From Fidelibacterota bacterium (GTDB lineage: Bacteria; Fidelibacterota; UBA8477; JABMPR01), in assembly GCA_021734255.1 (NCBI GenBank), contig JAIPJM010000003.1:125517-187808 (forward strand): DNA of 62,292 nucleotides. Reading direction: 5' to 3'. Below are positions 52,636 to 61,148 of this stretch, piece after piece. The notes under the pieces were generated by a model. That model made no database searches, was not told the origin of the DNA, and was given only the letters and a program-made list of their open reading frames with translations. The translations under genes and the position numbers were made by a program. The stretch's first letter is position 1. Every line of letters starts with the position of its first letter.

Positions 52636-53880
52636 TTAGCTTGTGTGTGGTGATTTTACTTTGGTGAGAAAGATCAGCCCACCCAGCAGCACCAGACTGG
52701 CCGTAAGGAGGTAGAGTACGGACGTACCCCAGGACTCGACGATGAGCCCTGCCAGGCTGATATAGAGGACAATAAACGGTGCCACAGCAGAATCCAGAGC
52801 GGCATAATATAATTTTCGGTCGCCATGCTCGCCGGCGAACTCATAAACAAAGGCCATGAATGACGACTGACCAGCGCCAAAAGCCATCCCTGCAAAAACG
52901 AAGGTGAGATACGCCATCCACACCTCTGTGGCCATGGCAGCGGTTAACACGGCCAGGAAATGACCCAGAAAGAATCCCAAAATAGCAGTTTTCCGTCCGA
53001 GATGATCCCCCAGATATCCAAACAGAATGTTGAACATGGCCTGACCAACGACAAGAAAAATTGTAAACGAACCAGCTGAGCTCAAGGGAAGGTCAAAGCG
53101 CGCCTGTAGGTCCACGCCAAAAAAGGCCAGGGGCATGAAGGCTGAAGCAGCCAAGGCCCGGGTAATGATATAGGTGCGAAAATTCTTATCGCCGACATAG
53201 ATGGTTTTGAGACGTTTCACCCAGTGTAGTGGTGGTTCGTCTGTCACGACAGGATGATGGATCACTTTGATGAACATAAAGAAGGTGTTACCAAGCAGAA
53301 TAGCAGCTGTCATGATCAGAAAACCCAGACCGAAATTCTGGGGGAAGCTCACATACTCCATGGCCAGGACCTCACGCAGGATGTACCCGCCCAACATGCC
53401 CATAAGCGCATTACTGGTAAACGTGATCCCAAAGAAGCGCCCCCGTCGACTGGTGAGACTGACAGAATGCAGGAAATCCGCCCAAACTGGAACCAGAAAC
53501 CCAACGCCCAGGGACCAGATCACCCATAATACCAGATAAGCCCGAATACCAGTGGCACCCGATAAGCCAAAAAAGTAAAAGCAGAGCCCCATGAGAAAAG
53601 CAATGGGAGCCATAGAAAAATGGAGTCCAATATTCAGATCGCGAATGCGGGTTGACCGACTAAACAGAATCGCTGACAGTACCTGAGGCAAGGCCACCAG
53701 CAAAATGAAGCCACCGGGGATCAGCCCAATGACAAAAGCAGATGCACCCAGCTGAGCCAAAAACATGGGAACAACCGAATTCATGTTGTGAAAGGCTAAG
53801 CCAAAACCCCAGAGACCTTCGCCGATGGAGTTAAATACCGTATTCCGTGTATGGGTTTTTTCCCTGTTGAGTATTTCCAT
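52636..53880 (-). CDS. MFS transporter
   Basis: 414 residues with about 12 hydrophobic segments. MFS hallmarks include GLIPGGFILLVALPQVLSAI, a short basic loop near SRSTRIRDLN and GYLGDHLGRKTAIL, a standard second-half motif. N-terminal SIGEGLWGFGLAFHNMNSVV is typical of efflux or sugar carriers of FCB bacteria. Substrate unknown. It lies about 120 bases downstream of another MFS gene on the same strand. Confidence 0.85.
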   Translation of the reverse strand: MEILNREKTHTRNTVFNSIGEGLWGFGLAFHNMNSVVPMFLAQLGASAFVIGLIPGGFILLVALPQVLSAILFSRSTRIRDLNIGLHFSMAPIAFLMGLCFYFFGLSGATGIRAYLVLWVIWSLGVGFLVPVWADFLHSVSLTSRRGRFFGITFTSNALMGMLGGYILREVLAMEYVSFPQNFGLGFLIMTAAILLGNTFFMFIKVIHHPVVTDEPPLHWVKRLKTIYVGDKNFRTYIITRALAASAFMPLAFFGVDLQARFDLPLSSAGSFTIFLVVGQAMFNILFGYLGDHLGRKTAILGFFLGHFLAVLTAAMATEVWMAYLTFVFAGMAFGAGQSSFMAFVYEFAGEHGDRKLYYAALDSAVAPFIVLYISLAGLIVESWGTSVLYLLTASLVLLGGLIFLTKVKSPHTS

Positions 53881-53997
53881 GCTTGAAATCTAACTTATAG
53901 TTTCATAGGACGTAAACCGGAACAGTTGCAAAATCTGGCCTATAATTCAGCAGCGCTTTAAGATAACGCTTTAGCTCCTAATAATTAAAGGCACTTT

Positions 53998-55365
53998 TCA
54001 GGGCTGCGAGACCGCAGATGGCTCAGACGCCGACTGAGATCTCAAAGCTATGGCAGTCAAAAACATTGCCGTCATGAGTACACCGGTACCTCTGAATATG
54101 AATGCATAGCTTTCACTCCCCATGAGAGAAGCACTTAATACACCGATGAGAGCTGTCGCACTGAGTTGACCCAAGCTGATAAAGATCGTTAACATTCCCT
54201 GGGATGTGGCCCGATCCTCTACTTTGGTATTATTCAGCATGATATAACGCAGGGAACTACCTGAGAGCACTGACATGCCCAGACCAATGAGAACACCACT
54301 GCTATAGTAGATCATCCGATGAGCGCCAGAATAGGAAAGCAGATAAAAACCAGTGGAACAGAGGACCAGGGCGAAAAGGATGACCCTTTTTACCCCAACG
54401 GCATCGATCAATCGACCAAAGACAGGCGACCCGATCGCGGTTGCGAGAACGAAGGGAATCAACATGAAACTGGCCGTTGAAGGATCCACGGCAAATGAAG
54501 ACACCACAAAACTCGGAATGAAGACAAAACAGGCCTGCATCGCACCGGTAGATACAGCCAGAATTCCGGCGATAAGGATCTGGCGATTATTAAAATATTC
54601 CAGGTGGACCACCGGGTGGGGCGTCTTCCGTTCAATGAATATCAGAGTAGCCAGCGCGATTCCTGCCAGGGCGAAGACCTCAATGAGTATGATCGAATCA
54701 CCACGCACGGTGTTCAGGCCATAGGTGAGCGCAGCTAAGAACACGCCCAGTGAAATAATACCGCCCCAATCGATGGTCTTCCCTGAAACAGCAGATTTCG
54801 ATGGCAACACCTTCCAGCTATAAACGATGAGCACAAGTGAGATAGGAATATTTATGGTAAACAACACGTTCCAGCTGTAGAATTTGAGTAATGTGCCGGC
54901 TACAAAGGGTCCCAGGAGGAATGCAAGACCGAACACCGCGCCAATGATCCCCAGTATGCGCCCCCGCTTCTCGGGTGGGAAAAGATCCCCAACCACGGCA
55001 CTGGCAACAGGAAACACCCCGCTGGCACCAAAACCCTGAATCGCCCGACCGATCAGAAGATTGGTAAAATCTGAAGAGATAGCGACCCATAAAGAACCCA
55101 GTCCAAAGATGGCCAGGGCGGTGACATAGATACTCCGCCTACCATAAATGTCGGATAAGCGAGCAAAGAGTGAAACACCCAGGAGATTGAACAGGACATA
55201 GATAGAAAAGATCCAGCCCAGAAAACGCTCAGCCACCTGGAGCGACTGTTCAATGGAGGGCAAGGCTGGTCCAACAATGGAAATATCGAGTGCCCCCATG
55301 AGAACACCGACAAAAAGCACGGCGATCACTTTGCCATTATTTTTCTCTTGCCCTGTGTTCGACAT
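53998..55365 (-). CDS. DHA2-type MFS efflux transporter
   Basis: 455 residues with 13-14 hydrophobic segments. The N-terminal GALDISIVGPALPSIEQSL is the motif D1 of the EmrB/QacA drug:H+ antiporter group, and ARLSDIYGRRSIYV is motif A. A further GRAIQGFGASGVFPVASAVV (motif B) and GRILGIIGAVFGLAFLLGPF (motif C, antiporter motif) follow. It likely exports toxic compounds or metabolites. No membrane-fusion partner lies nearby. Confidence 0.9.
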   Translation of the reverse strand: MSNTGQEKNNGKVIAVLFVGVLMGALDISIVGPALPSIEQSLQVAERFLGWIFSIYVLFNLLGVSLFARLSDIYGRRSIYVTALAIFGLGSLWVAISSDFTNLLIGRAIQGFGASGVFPVASAVVGDLFPPEKRGRILGIIGAVFGLAFLLGPFVAGTLLKFYSWNVLFTINIPISLVLIVYSWKVLPSKSAVSGKTIDWGGIISLGVFLAALTYGLNTVRGDSIILIEVFALAGIALATLIFIERKTPHPVVHLEYFNNRQILIAGILAVSTGAMQACFVFIPSFVVSSFAVDPSTASFMLIPFVLATAIGSPVFGRLIDAVGVKRVILFALVLCSTGFYLLSYSGAHRMIYYSSGVLIGLGMSVLSGSSLRYIMLNNTKVEDRATSQGMLTIFISLGQLSATALIGVLSASLMGSESYAFIFRGTGVLMTAMFLTAIALRSQSASEPSAVSQP

Positions 55366-55539
55366 TTGCTGCGCCTGTCCTTTCTGCTGTCTGAACTGTT
55401 GATCTTGTGACGTGCTTCCAGGATGAAACTCCGGGAAGCGTCAATTCAATTTATTCCTATAAAATGGAAACACCATCATCCAGCGCTCCTTCTGTTAATT
55501 ATTTTAGTGCTGAACAATGACTTGAGCTTGATAAAATTC

Positions 55540-55578
55540 CATTTGCATCAGAACCAATCCAGGTGACATTTGCATCAG
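55540..55578 (+). repeat. Twelve-base direct repeat upstream of the transaldolase gene
   Basis: CATTTGCATCAG occurs at 55540-55551 and again at 55567-55578, 27 bases apart, ending 13 bases before the ATG at 55592. Direct repeats at this distance could be an operator for two regulator dimers or sites in the 5' leader. The same gap (55366-55591) also holds a nested inverted repeat with GCTTCC and GGAAGC arms near 55423-55440. Confidence 0.5.
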
Positions 55579-55591
55579 TCGAAAGGAAATC

Positions 55592-56230
55592 ATGTCCATA
55601 TATATAGACTCTGCGAACATTGAAGAGATCAAACAGGCCCTGGATCTGGGGTGGATCTCGGGTATCACCACCAATCCATTGCTACTGGCAAAGGAGGGCA
55701 CGGAGGTCAGTGCTTTGCTCAAAGATCTGGGGCACCTCACTTCCGGTTCGGTGTTTTACCAACTCATTTCTGAAACTTTCAAGGAGATGATAGAAGAGGC
55801 AGACCGCGCCCTGGACATTCTTGAGGACAAACTGGTCGTCAAACTACCGCCTACCGATCTAGGCTTCAAGGTGTGCTCGCAGCTCTCCACCCGGGTCTCC
55901 TGCTGTCCCACCGCCATCTACTCCCCAGCCCAGGCTCTGGTAGCTTCAGAAGCCGGTGCGCAGTTCATCGCAGTCTATGTGAATCGCGCCACCAGGCTCA
56001 TGGTCGATGGTATTCAACTGCTTGTTGATATTGCCGATGTCTTAACGAACTCCCCCACTGATATCCTGGCCGCTTCCATCAAATCACCAGATGAGGCATT
56101 CCAGTCCATCAGAGCCGGGGCAAAACATCTGACCCTTCCTTTTGATACTTTGACACAAATGAGTGACCATCCCTTGAGCCAGGAAGCAGTCGATCAATTC
56201 AAGCGGGATGGTGCGGGACTGGAGAAATGA
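55592..56230 (+). CDS. Transaldolase / fructose-6-phosphate aldolase-like protein
   Basis: 212-residue class I aldolase barrel of the TalC/FSA group. IYIDSANIEEIKQALDLGWI and GITTNPLLLAKEG hold the Asp and Asn of the site, and DKLVVKLPPTDLGFK contains the Schiff-base Lys. GLKVC-type middle and ILAASIKSPDEAFQSIRAGA, HLTLPFDTLTQM follow. The usual VKVP(M/L)T is VKLPPT. It overlaps the SDR gene by four bases. Transaldolase versus F6P aldolase activity cannot be separated from the sequence by eye. Confidence 0.87.
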   Translation: MSIYIDSANIEEIKQALDLGWISGITTNPLLLAKEGTEVSALLKDLGHLTSGSVFYQLISETFKEMIEEADRALDILEDKLVVKLPPTDLGFKVCSQLSTRVSCCPTAIYSPAQALVASEAGAQFIAVYVNRATRLMVDGIQLLVDIADVLTNSPTDILAASIKSPDEAFQSIRAGAKHLTLPFDTLTQMSDHPLSQEAVDQFKRDGAGLEK

Positions 56231-56919
56231 TGAATCTCAAAGATACAATTTTTGTAATAACAGGCGCCTCAGGGGCCACGGGATCAGTGATCGCTGATAA
56301 TTTGCACCGGGCGGGTGCCCAGGTTGTTGGCTTGAACTTTCGCGGTGAACCGCGCTTGAGCCTGACGGAACAGCGGACTGGTTTTCATGCCCTTACCCTT
56401 GATCTTGGCAATACAGCTGAAGTTCTCCAGGCCTATGAGATGATCAAGCACCATCGCGGCGCCATCTCTGTCTGGATAAACACCGTCGGGGGTTTTCATA
56501 TGGGGCAGCGGGTGGAAGATAGTGAGCCCGACACCTGGGACCAGCAGTGGCAAGTTAACTTTAAGACGACCCTCAATACGGCTCAGGTCATTCTACCGCA
56601 TTTTCGTGAGCAGGGGCAGGGTCGTCTCATCAATTTTGGATCAGCTGCCGCCCTGGATGGTCTGGCAACAGCAGGTCCCTACATCGTGAGTAAAGCGGCC
56701 GTCCATGCCCTCACGCGAACTATTGCAGCAGAGTTAGAGGGAGACATCACCTGTAATGCCATCTTGCCCACCACCATCGACACGCCAGCGAACCGCAAAG
56801 CCATGCCAGATGCTGATTTCAGTCAGTGGGTTACCCCGCTAGAGATTGCGGCAAAGATCGTGGAGATCATCGAGGGTGATATGAATGGTGAACTCATCAT
56901 CCCGGGTTCAGATGGATAA
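56227..56919 (+). CDS. Short-chain dehydrogenase/reductase
   Basis: 230 residues of the classical SDR fold. FVITGASGATGSVIADNL is the cofactor loop, VWINTVGGFHMG corresponds to the NNAG region, INFGSAAALDGLATAGPYIV contains the catalytic Ser and PYIVSKAAVHALTRTIA the YxxxK pair. The NAILPTTIDTPANRKAMP segment fits. Substrate unknown. The ATG overlaps the stop of the aldolase gene. Its own stop TAA (56917-56919) is the first three bases of repeat copy B. Confidence 0.9.
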   Translation: MMNLKDTIFVITGASGATGSVIADNLHRAGAQVVGLNFRGEPRLSLTEQRTGFHALTLDLGNTAEVLQAYEMIKHHRGAISVWINTVGGFHMGQRVEDSEPDTWDQQWQVNFKTTLNTAQVILPHFREQGQGRLINFGSAAALDGLATAGPYIVSKAAVHALTRTIAAELEGDITCNAILPTTIDTPANRKAMPDADFSQWVTPLEIAAKIVEIIEGDMNGELIIPGSDG

Positions 56920-57081
56920 ACCGTTAAAACGGTTATGAGAAGCACCTGCTTCTCAATTCACCCAGTTGAAACTGGGTGTTAGTAGGAGTGTGCCAATATG
57001 AACACACATTGGTGGCAAATTACCTCTAACACCCGAATTCATTCGGGTGATTCGAAACACCCTAAAATCAATAACGGTTTA
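56917..57081. repeat. MITE-like hairpin element, copy B
   Basis: A 165-base element starting TAAACCGTTAAAACGGTTAT (56917) and ending with a shortened TAACGGTTTA (57072-57081). It contains three clear hairpins: GAGAAGC/GCTTCTC, CACCCAGTT/AACTGGGTG and CACCCGAAT/ATTCGGGTG. It fills the space between two convergent genes, and both stop codons (56917-56919 on plus, 57081-57079 on minus) lie in its ends. The right end is degenerate compared with copies A and C. Confidence 0.8.
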
Positions 57082-58758
57082 TTCGGTCTCCGAATGATCA
57101 TAGACCTTTTTTCCGCCGACGTAGGTCTTCAATATCTCAAGGTCTCGGATCGTTACAGGGTCAACTTTGGTCAGATCAGCACTGATAATGACAAAATCAG
57201 CCAGTTTTCCAGGTTCCAGCGTCCCCTTGATGTCCTCCTCGAAAGATGCATAGGCAGCATCCCGTGTGTAGCCCGCCAGGGCAGTTTCCACTGAGATCTT
57301 CTGCTCTGGTACCCAACCCTCTGGATTTTTATCATCCAGTGTGCGCCGGGTGACAGCGGCGTAGATCCCCTCCAGAGGGGTTGCCGGCGCCACGGGCCAG
57401 TCACTTCCAAATGCCATGGGTATCCCCTTCTCTTCAAAAGTTTTGAAGGGATAGGTGGTTTTGATCCGCTCGGCACCGATCAGGGGCTTCGCCCAGCGGC
57501 CATCGTCAATACAATGATAGGGCTGAGCAGCAGCGATTGTCCCGGTTGCTTTGAATAGATCAAAATCATCGGCACCCATATGCTGGGCATGCTCGATCCG
57601 ATGGCGTCTGTCTCGAGGGCCGTTCTCCTCGGCAACACGGTCATAAATATCCAGAATGGTCCGGATTCCCCGGTCACCGATCCCGTGGATAAGAATGTGG
57701 AGGCCCGCTTTATCGGCGCCTGAGATCCAGGTGTAGAGATCTTCCTCGCTATTCACCATGAGTCCATGGTCATCGGGCTGGTCCGTGTAGGGATCCTTGA
57801 ACAGGGCCGTGTGGGACCCGAGGGAGCCGTCCACAAAACCCTTCAGGCTGCCGATCCGCAGCCACTTATCCCCGACGCCTTCCTGAGCAACCATGTCCGC
57901 CAGCTGTTTCCAGCCCCTGATGCCTTTGACCGCATAAATACGCAGTTTCAGTTCACCATTATCTCTGGCAGTGGTGGCATAGTGATAGGTCCCCTGTTTC
58001 CCATCCAGACCATTCATGTCATGGACAGACGTGACACCATTGGAAACCAGGTAGTGCTGGGCAGCATCAAAAGCGGCTTTCCCGCCAGCGTCTGAGTTGG
58101 ATGGTACGTGAGGCCAGATGGGATCCATGGCGTTGTCTTTCAGAATACCCGTAGGCTCACCACGCTCGTCCCTGATGATGTCCCCACCTTCAACATCTGG
58201 TGTGGAGGCATCTATGCCAGCTATTTTCAGGGCCAGCGAATTGGCCAGGAGCATATGTCCATCCAGGCGGGTAATGGCGACAGGATTGTCCGGGGTCAGT
58301 GCATCGATCCATTCCTTTTTCGGTAATTCACCACCCCACAGGGTATGGTCCCAGTTGCCTTCCAGTATCCATTCGCCTGGTTCAAGCGTTTTGGCATATT
58401 CCCCAATGCGTCTGCTAAACGCCTCAGGCGTGTCTGCATATCTCAGATCAATGCTCAGGAGGCTATTCCCGCCGCCCATAAGGTGGAGGTGGGAGTCGAT
58501 AAAACCCGGTGTGATGAAAGCACCCTCTGCTTCAACTACTTCTGTGTCATCTCCGATCAGATGGGTGATCTGCCCGGTTGAACCAACAGCCATAATCGTA
58601 TCACCGGAAATAGCCATGGATTGTGCCATGGGCTGGTTCTCATCCCCAGTCCAAATGATTGCGTTTGTGATCACCAGATCTGCTTTGGGTAGCTCCTGCT
58701 GGCAGCCAATGATTAGAGCAATCAAGCCGAGACCGATCGCGAGTAATCGAATTTTCAT
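57079..58758 (-). CDS. YtcJ-like amidohydrolase, lipoprotein
   Basis: 559 residues, homologous to the enzyme at 24362. The N-terminus has a lipobox (LGLIALIIGCQQELPK), so this paralogue is exported and lipid-anchored. GFIDSHLHLMGGGNSLLSID holds the HxH metal motif, then VAITRLDGHMLLANSLALK, GFVDGSLGSHTALFKDPY, ILIHGIGDRGIRTILDIY, HRIEHAQHMGADDF and FGSDWPVAPATPLEGIYA. The exact substrate is unknown. Its stop codon lies at the end of repeat copy B. Confidence 0.9.
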   Translation of the reverse strand: MKIRLLAIGLGLIALIIGCQQELPKADLVITNAIIWTGDENQPMAQSMAISGDTIMAVGSTGQITHLIGDDTEVVEAEGAFITPGFIDSHLHLMGGGNSLLSIDLRYADTPEAFSRRIGEYAKTLEPGEWILEGNWDHTLWGGELPKKEWIDALTPDNPVAITRLDGHMLLANSLALKIAGIDASTPDVEGGDIIRDERGEPTGILKDNAMDPIWPHVPSNSDAGGKAAFDAAQHYLVSNGVTSVHDMNGLDGKQGTYHYATTARDNGELKLRIYAVKGIRGWKQLADMVAQEGVGDKWLRIGSLKGFVDGSLGSHTALFKDPYTDQPDDHGLMVNSEEDLYTWISGADKAGLHILIHGIGDRGIRTILDIYDRVAEENGPRDRRHRIEHAQHMGADDFDLFKATGTIAAAQPYHCIDDGRWAKPLIGAERIKTTYPFKTFEEKGIPMAFGSDWPVAPATPLEGIYAAVTRRTLDDKNPEGWVPEQKISVETALAGYTRDAAYASFEEDIKGTLEPGKLADFVIISADLTKVDPVTIRDLEILKTYVGGKKVYDHSETE

Positions 58759-58825
58759 GATGGTGTCCCCTATTTTGGAAAACTGAAGATATCCTGCGAG
58801 CTATTCATGGGCAAGGATGAAAAAG

Positions 58826-59086
58826 AAACCGTTGAAACGGTTATGCGATGTTTCGGGTACCAAGATCACCGGGTTCCAGTCTCTGCCCCCTTGGGCTTCG
58901 CCGTGGCAGGAAAACCCGGTGCTAGAAGAAGTATGCCATTATTCAAAACGCTTTGTCGGCATGTTTGTTCTAGCACCCAACTTTCCTGGCTCGGCGTAGC
59001 TCGAACCCCGTCACGGCGGGGGATGAGCGTAGACGGCAGTTGGGTGATCAAAAAGCATTACTAATTATTAACCGTTTCAACGGTTT
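58826..59086. repeat. MITE-like hairpin element, copy C
   Basis: A 261-base element from AAACCGTTGAAACGGTTAT (58826-58844) to TAACCGTTTCAACGGTTT (59069-59086). Inside lie CACCGGGTT/AACCCGGTG (about 58868-58921) and CACCCAACT/AGTTGGGTG (about 58974-59046) inverted repeats with GC-rich inserts such as TGGGCTTCGCC. It is the longest copy and sits 49 bases past the 3' end of the sorted repeat protein gene and 68 bases upstream of the amidohydrolase gene (both minus). The 58759-59134 gap holds nothing else. Confidence 0.85.
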
Positions 59087-59134
59087 TTCTGTTTGCACAT
59101 TTATGGCGACAAAAGCAGGAAAAGGAACAGTCAA

Positions 59135-60406
59135 TCAGCGCAACAACAGCACTTTGTGGCTTTGCTGCTGCCCCTGACTCATGAGGCGAATCAGATACAC
59201 ACCGGCTGGCATGGATCGACCGAGGTGATCACGGCCCTGCCACTGACGTTGATGTGTACCTGCTTCAATGCTGCCGTTAACCAGCCGCGCCACTTCCTCA
59301 CCCCTGATCGTGTAGACTGCCAGTTTAACCGGCGCTGCAAGATCCAGGCTGAAACGAATGTTCGTACTGGGATTGAATGGATTCGGCCAGGCAGGCTGTA
59401 AGCTGAAGTGGACCGGGTGAATCGGAGCAATGCCGGATGGGCTGGAATAAAACCAGGTGCTTCGGACATCATTTGTCCACGTGCTATCAGTATTCAGGTA
59501 CTGTTCGATCTGCTCGGTCAGGCGCCCCTCTGCGTCATATTGGTAGATGACCTGGGATTTATCAAACCAGCGCTCATCATCATACCCCCATTCCTGGGTG
59601 CGGACAGAATGGTGGCGTCCCATCTCATCAGTCTCATATACCTGACGTTCCAGATTCAGCCAGGAAAAGCTTAATGCCAGCTGGTCGGTCCGGGTAAGCA
59701 GAACATCATTTGTATCATATTCCCAGATCGTCCGACTTTCACTCTCCCATTCACCGCCATCAAAGAGACTCAAGCTCCAGAGGATCTTGTTCCCCTGGTC
59801 GTCATAATCAAAACTTTCCCGCGCTTGATCTGTCCAGAATTCTCCATCATAATCCCAGATCTGTTCCACGCGCTGTGCCAATTGGCTGCGTGCCGTGTAT
59901 CCCATGACATATTGAATATCATTCAGCAACTGGCTTCCAACCTGGACCTGATGAACCTGGCTGATCAAAAGACCGTCTTCACTATAGGTATTGGATATCT
60001 TATCCATCATCTGCCAACTTCCATCCACAGAGTTGAGATAGCTGCTGGTCTCCAGCCGGTCTTCCAGGTCATAGCTATGGATCCAACGCCATCGATCCAC
60101 CCAGTTGGTATCAACCCACAATTGACGCAAGACTTGCGTTCGGTTCCCCCGTTCATCGTAATTGATGAGGGTCCGCCAATCCAGCAGCCAATCACTGGAA
60201 AAGCGTACCCGCCGGGTGGTGTCGGTAATGGATCCCTGATCGTTATAGGCATACACCTCCCCATAGCGCGTTACCCAGTCAGTATCACCCCAGACAGAGA
60301 TCATCAGCGAGTCCGGTCTATGAGCCAGCGTAGCTGATTGGCCAAAACCGCTTGCACACCATCCCATCAGGAGCAGGGAAACCACTATGAATCGTAAAGA
60401 CCGCAT
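59135..60406 (-). CDS. Secreted YD-like repeat protein with sorting tail
   Basis: About 423 residues. Signal peptide (RSLRFIVVSLLLMGWCASGF). The body repeats a unit of about 25-35 residues with a Trp and a YxYDxxG core: GEVYAYNDQGSI, RTLINYDERGNRTQ, IHSYDLEDRLETS, ESFDYDDQGNKILW, TIWEYDTNDVLLT and IYQYDAEGRLTEQI, similar to YD/RHS-type or DUF3836 beta repeats. The C-terminus has LQPAWPNPFNPSTNIRFSLD and ends with a sorting-type domain. Probable surface protein. The ATG at 60406 gives the best signal peptide; an upstream ATG at 60442 is in frame. Confidence 0.75.
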   Translation of the reverse strand: MRSLRFIVVSLLLMGWCASGFGQSATLAHRPDSLMISVWGDTDWVTRYGEVYAYNDQGSITDTTRRVRFSSDWLLDWRTLINYDERGNRTQVLRQLWVDTNWVDRWRWIHSYDLEDRLETSSYLNSVDGSWQMMDKISNTYSEDGLLISQVHQVQVGSQLLNDIQYVMGYTARSQLAQRVEQIWDYDGEFWTDQARESFDYDDQGNKILWSLSLFDGGEWESESRTIWEYDTNDVLLTRTDQLALSFSWLNLERQVYETDEMGRHHSVRTQEWGYDDERWFDKSQVIYQYDAEGRLTEQIEQYLNTDSTWTNDVRSTWFYSSPSGIAPIHPVHFSLQPAWPNPFNPSTNIRFSLDLAAPVKLAVYTIRGEEVARLVNGSIEAGTHQRQWQGRDHLGRSMPAGVYLIRLMSQGQQQSHKVLLLR

Positions 60407-60456
60407 GATCGTCATTCTAGGGTTAAACTGAATGTCAGGCAAGGAGATATGTTACT

Positions 60457-60570
60457 GGGTTGGGAGTTGGGAGTTGGGAGTTGGGAGTTAGGAGTTAGGG
60501 GTTAGGGGTTAGGGGTTAGAGGTTAGGGGTTAGAGGTTAGGGGTTAGAGGTTAGGGGTTACGAGTTCGGG
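60457..60570 (+). repeat. G-rich heptamer tandem repeat
   Basis: About 16 imperfect copies of a 7-base unit, first GGGAGTT (four or so), then GGAGTTA and GGGGTTA/GAGGTTA alternating. The run TTAGGGG recalls telomere-like and G-quadruplex-forming sequence, on the plus strand. It lies upstream of the minus-strand gene at 60406 and just before the 170-base tandem array. No coding potential. Confidence 0.85.
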
Positions 60571-60594
60571 GTTTGTTAATGGGTTCATCCACTT

Positions 60595-61063
60595 TAGTCT
60601 TTCTGAGGAGTCCCGACAGATGCGTCGGGGCGATCGAAGAATCTCAGATTGGTGGTTGGCGCAGATCCGAGATCCTTTCCACCTGCGCCCATAGGCTTCG
60701 GCGGGACAGGCGCCGTTGGCTCAGGAAGACTAGTATCAGTATTTGTCAACAGGTCCATTCTCTTTAGTCTTTCTGAGGAGGCCCGACAGTCATGGCGGGG
60801 CGATCGAAGAATCTCAGGTTGTTGCTTAGCACAGATCCGAGATCCTTTCCACCTGCGCCCATAGGCTTCGGCGGGACAGGCGCCGTTGGCTCAGGAAGAC
60901 TAGTTCAAGTATTTTTTCAGTGGCCAACCCTTTCTCGTCTTTCTGAGGAGTCCCGACAGGTGTGGAGGGGCGATCGAAGAATCTCAGATTGGTGCTTGGC
61001 ACAGGTCCGAGATCCTTCCCCTTCGAGAGCCTCAGGGTACGCCATGGCAGGCAGGAAGACTAG
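60595..61063. repeat. 170-base tandem repeat array (three copies of the CTGAG/CTCAG element)
   Basis: Three related units begin at 60595, 60765 and 60935, exactly 170 bases apart. Each starts TAGTCTTTCTGAGGAG or close to it, contains CGATCGAAGAATCTCAG and CCGAGATCCTT, and ends CTCAGGAAGACTAG, so its ends are inverted repeats. Units 1 and 2 are nearly identical in the right half (60676-60733 versus 60844-60903), while unit 3 has diverged there. A 31-base spacer with AGTATTTGTCAA-type sequence is part of the period. No gene is visible between 60407 and 61148. Confidence 0.85.
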
Positions 61064-61148
61064 TAAACATATTTGTCAATGGGTTGTTGGATCCAAACCA
61101 CCAAACGCATACCAGTAGCTGGCGATCTTCAGGTGGCTGAACCTAATC

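Noticed and set aside
58118..58786. 222-codon plus-strand frame
   Set aside because: Antisense to the amidohydrolase lipoprotein; low-complexity Ser/Pro-rich translation without a recognisable motif.
60457..61063. CRISPR-like array from regular repeats
   Set aside because: The heptamers have no unique spacers, and the 170-base units are long inverted-ended elements; no cas genes are near.
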